Positions 13,246-15,484 of a DNA stretch of 15,484 nucleotides are shown here, piece by piece; the first letter of the stretch is position 1, and every line of letters starts with the position of its first letter. Both the position numbers and the translations under genes were made by a program. Under the pieces are notes generated by a model. The model was not told where the DNA came from, ran no database searches, and saw only the letters and a program-made list of their open reading frames with translations. The DNA is from JAWLCQ01 sp041687095 (GTDB lineage Bacteria > Planctomycetota > Phycisphaerae > SM23-33): NCBI GenBank assembly GCA_041687095.1, contig JAWLCQ010000119.1, positions 1 through 15,484 on the forward strand, written 5' to 3'.

Positions 13246-15138
13246 TTACAGGTCGAGCGGGGAGACGTAGTCGCCCTTCTTCGCCCGCAGGGCCTCGAGG
13301 CGCTGACGCTGGGCGTCGAGGGCCTCGAAGATCACCGCCGGGGCGTCCTCGACGTCCTTGCGGTAGATTCTCTCGATGCGCTCGATCTTGGCGAGCAGTT
13401 CGGGGATGCGGATGGTGAACTGCTGGACGTACGCCTCCAGCGTGTAGTCCTTCTTGAGGACCTGCTTGAAGAGGCGCTGAAGGTCCTCGTACTTCGGGAG
13501 CAGGCCGGTCGGGCCCTCGATGACGCCCGCCTCGCCGTGGACGCGGAGTTCCATCCACTTGACCCAGACGGCCTTGTCGAGCTTGCCGTTGAGGAACTTG
13601 CCCTCGGGGCCCTTGATGAAGTAGTTGGTCCCGAAGATCTTCGGGGCGCTGTCGCCGACCCGGGGCCCGAAGTCCAGGTTGTTCTGAACGTACTTGCCCA
13701 GGGGGATAGCGACGAACTGCATGATGCTCATGAGGTCGAACTTCCGCACCCCGACCTGTCCGACGGTGGCGGCGGTGGTTTCGCTCTCGAGCGACGCGCC
13801 CATCGTCACGATCCCGTGCACCCAGTCGAAGCTCTCGGTGACGGGGACGGTGGTGTCGCTGTCACGCCCGCCGTACAGGATCCCGCCGAGCTCGACGCCC
13901 TGGGGGGCGTCCCAGTTCGGGTCGAGGTTGGCGAGGTCCTTGAGGCGGACGGTGTAGCGGGCGTTGGGGTGCGAGGGGGGGATCTCCTCGCCCGCACTGT
14001 CGATCATGCCGATGTGCCAGTCGCCCGCGAAGTTCTGGCCCTCGTGGGGCAGGTCCTTGCCCATGCCCACCCAGTAGGGGTCCCCGTCCTTGACGAGGAC
14101 GTTCCCGAAGATGACCTCGCCCGGGCGCGTGAGGACCTCGTAGATGACCGGGTCGTCGTCGCCGTTGACGTCGCGGACGATCCCGAAGATGCCCGCTTCG
14201 ATGTTCACGCAGCGCATCTTGCCGTCGATGATGCGGAGGTAGGCGAGGTCGTCCCCGACGATGGTCTCGCCCGGGATCATCGCGGTGGAGGTCTTCCCGC
14301 AGGCGGAGGGGAAGGCCCCGGCGAAGTAGGTGACGCGGTCGCTGGGCCCGTGGACGCCCATGACGAACATGTGCTCCGCCAGCCAGCCCTCGCGGTCGGC
14401 CTTGCGGATGGCGAGGCGGAGGGCGAGCTTCTTGAGCCCCACGGTGTTGCCCGCGTACTGCGTGTTGACGGAGAGGACCATGTCCTCGGTGATGTCGATG
14501 TAGATCCGCTTGTGGTCGGGGTCGCTGGAGGTCATGCGCTCATCGACCGGGCCCGTCCCGTGCAGGAAGCGGAAGAAGTCCCCGCTGCCCCCGAGCGTCT
14601 TGAACTGCTCGTACCCCGGACGGTACAGCATGTCCTCGTTGTGGGCGACGTAGGCGCTGTCGGTGATCTGGGCGCACTGGATGCTGAAGGGGCTGTTCAG
14701 CGGGCCCAGGGAGTAGAAGCGGACGAGCATCGTCCGCCCGGCCATCGCACCGCGGAAGTACCCGCGGATCTCGTTGAGGCCCTCCTCGCGGTCGATCGAG
14801 TTCAGCCGCTTGCCCAGCGTGACGCCTTGGGGCAGCAGGTACTTGGTGACCTCGGTGTCGCGGCCCTGGTCGTTGACCTTGGCGGAGCGGAACCCGTCGA
14901 AGTGGGCGGTGTGCCCCTTCATGTTGAGGGGGAGTTCCTCGCGGCCGTCGAGGGCCATCTGCCGCATGCGGGCGATGTCGGCGGAGGAGTCGTCGCAGAC
15001 GATCACCGCGTCGGGCGTGCAGAGCTGGACCGCGTCGACGACGAAGGCGTGCAACTTCTCGTTGTCCAGGGCCTCGAGCTTGCGGAAGCTGTCGGGGTCC
15101 ATCTTGGGCTTGAGGATGTTGCTGTACTGGTCCTTCAT
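13246..15138 (-). CDS. pckG: Phosphoenolpyruvate carboxykinase, GTP-dependent
   Basis: Cytosolic enzyme interconverting oxaloacetate plus GTP and phosphoenolpyruvate, GDP and CO2; it is the first committed step of gluconeogenesis and may run anaplerotically. The 630-residue length fits the GTP class (the ATP class is about 540). The P-loop motif FPSACGKTSTAM is at 276-287 with the class-specific Cys280, the metal-binding kinase-2 motif VGDDLAYL at 294-301, and a typical GGRDSDTTVPVTESFDWVHG segment follows further on. The ATG at 15138 gives the usual N-terminus; its ribosome site is weak (GAGAG about 9 bases upstream). An in-frame GTG 30 codons earlier would add a low-complexity extension and is rejected. 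It appears monocistronic, with a near-consensus promoter upstream and a strong terminator downstream. Confidence 0.97.
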   Translation of the reverse strand: MKDQYSNILKPKMDPDSFRKLEALDNEKLHAFVVDAVQLCTPDAVIVCDDSSADIARMRQMALDGREELPLNMKGHTAHFDGFRSAKVNDQGRDTEVTKYLLPQGVTLGKRLNSIDREEGLNEIRGYFRGAMAGRTMLVRFYSLGPLNSPFSIQCAQITDSAYVAHNEDMLYRPGYEQFKTLGGSGDFFRFLHGTGPVDERMTSSDPDHKRIYIDITEDMVLSVNTQYAGNTVGLKKLALRLAIRKADREGWLAEHMFVMGVHGPSDRVTYFAGAFPSACGKTSTAMIPGETIVGDDLAYLRIIDGKMRCVNIEAGIFGIVRDVNGDDDPVIYEVLTRPGEVIFGNVLVKDGDPYWVGMGKDLPHEGQNFAGDWHIGMIDSAGEEIPPSHPNARYTVRLKDLANLDPNWDAPQGVELGGILYGGRDSDTTVPVTESFDWVHGIVTMGASLESETTAATVGQVGVRKFDLMSIMQFVAIPLGKYVQNNLDFGPRVGDSAPKIFGTNYFIKGPEGKFLNGKLDKAVWVKWMELRVHGEAGVIEGPTGLLPKYEDLQRLFKQVLKKDYTLEAYVQQFTIRIPELLAKIERIERIYRKDVEDAPAVIFEALDAQRQRLEALRAKKGDYVSPLDL

Positions 15139-15291
15139 AGGGAGTTCTCTCTCGCTCTTTCTGTTAGGGGTTTCCGTCCTTTGAGTGTCCGAGGCGCCGT
15201 CAGCCGACAGTTCGACCCGCACAATCACTTACGGCGGGGGAACGGAGCGATCCGGAGACAGCGTACTCGACCGGGAATCCTCTGATTCGGC
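15139..15291 (-). other. Long 5' leader of pckG
   Basis: If the promoter at 15298-15326 is used, the pckG transcript begins near 15291 and has about 150 untranslated bases. I recognise no riboswitch class in it. Around 15160-15176 a short stretch (TCAAAGGACGGAAACCCC on the minus strand) resembles the inner arm end of the 735-919 repeat, so part of the leader may be decayed repeat. Confidence 0.4.
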
Positions 15292-15297
15292 CGGGTA

Positions 15298-15326
15298 CTT
15301 ATAGGGGATCCCGGGACCGGTGTCAA
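15298..15326 (-). promoter_or_regulatory. Near-consensus sigma70 promoter of pckG
   Basis: On the minus strand, TTGACA (15326-15321, a perfect -35) and TATAAG (15303-15298, five of six) are separated by exactly 17 bases. It lies about 160 bases upstream of the pckG ATG. In such G+C-rich sequence this is unlikely by chance. It suggests strong, possibly constitutive expression of pckG. Confidence 0.8.
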
Positions 15327-15404
15327 GCGGATCTGAACGAAGTGTGGGGAAGATGGGAGGGGCGCAGACGGTCCGGGCGATCCCGCCGACGCAGTCGGTG
15401 GGCT

Positions 15405-15484
15405 TAGCAGCCCGTTTAGAAACGGGCTGCTAGAGCAGGCGAGCAGGAGAACAGGTGAGCAGTAGATTCAAGACATCCATGGAA
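15405..15484 (-). mobile_element. MITE-like element, second copy, truncated by the window edge
   Basis: These 80 bases are the reverse complement of 7923-8002 with two differences by direct comparison. The terminal hairpin (15405-15433) is intact and is the left end here; the other end of the element lies outside the window. The copy is 79 bp upstream of the pckG -35 box. Being inverted relative to the copy at 7824-8003, it brackets about 7.4 kb. Confidence 0.85.

Noticed and set aside
15139..15228. 30-residue N-terminal extension of PckG
   Set aside because: GTG start without a ribosome site and low-complexity sequence, part of which looks like decayed repeat; the internal ATG gives the family's usual N-terminus.
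1..15484. Defence, phage, secretion or biosynthetic gene cluster
   Set aside because: No nuclease, helicase, toxin, recombinase, capsid or synthase-type gene is visible; the genes are housekeeping or single envelope functions.

Overview
The window is G+C-rich and gene-dense, and looks like a chromosomal segment of a planctomycete, possibly of the Phycisphaerae group. That placement is an inference. It rests on a PEP-CTERM secreted protein, a GTP-type PEP carboxykinase, an orphan URO-D-like protein and, above all, several families of dispersed inverted repeats of a type I associate with planctomycetes and related environmental bacteria. I see no rRNA, tRNA, CRISPR array, phage gene or transposase gene.

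Eight of nine genes lie on the minus strand. Reading from low to high coordinates: purN (51-698); a 68-bp-arm inverted repeat; a secreted alpha/beta hydrolase (973-2169) that starts 12 bp after the stop of ileS (2182-5151), so the two are probably co-transcribed; a hairpin-rich spacer; a ferric-reductase-like flavocytochrome (5395-6714); an inverted repeat; the only plus-strand gene, a small lipoprotein (7150-7677); a ~180-bp MITE-like element; a uroporphyrinogen-decarboxylase-like protein (8021-9265); an inverted repeat enclosing 26 tandem 7-bp units; a MATE exporter (9648-11216); a second copy of the 68-bp-arm repeat; a PEP-CTERM beta-solenoid protein (11855-13033); a strong intrinsic terminator; pckG (13246-15138) with a near-consensus promoter; and at the right edge a second, inverted and truncated copy of the MITE-like element.

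The genes do not form one pathway. purN, ileS and pckG are housekeeping functions (purine synthesis, isoleucyl-tRNA charging, gluconeogenesis/anaplerosis). The hydrolase, lipoprotein, MATE exporter, flavocytochrome and PEP-CTERM protein act at or beyond the inner membrane. I did not find a defence system or a multi-gene novel system. The most interesting observations are: (1) a segment resembling the ExbD/TolR periplasmic domain inserted inside the secreted hydrolase; (2) a PEP-CTERM protein whose ~18-residue rungs strictly alternate between a Gly-type and an Asp-type motif; (3) loss of three of the four C-terminal zinc ligands of IleRS with their spacing intact; and (4) four kinds of dispersed repeat filling nearly every long intergenic gap, one of which supplies the stop codon of the MATE gene.
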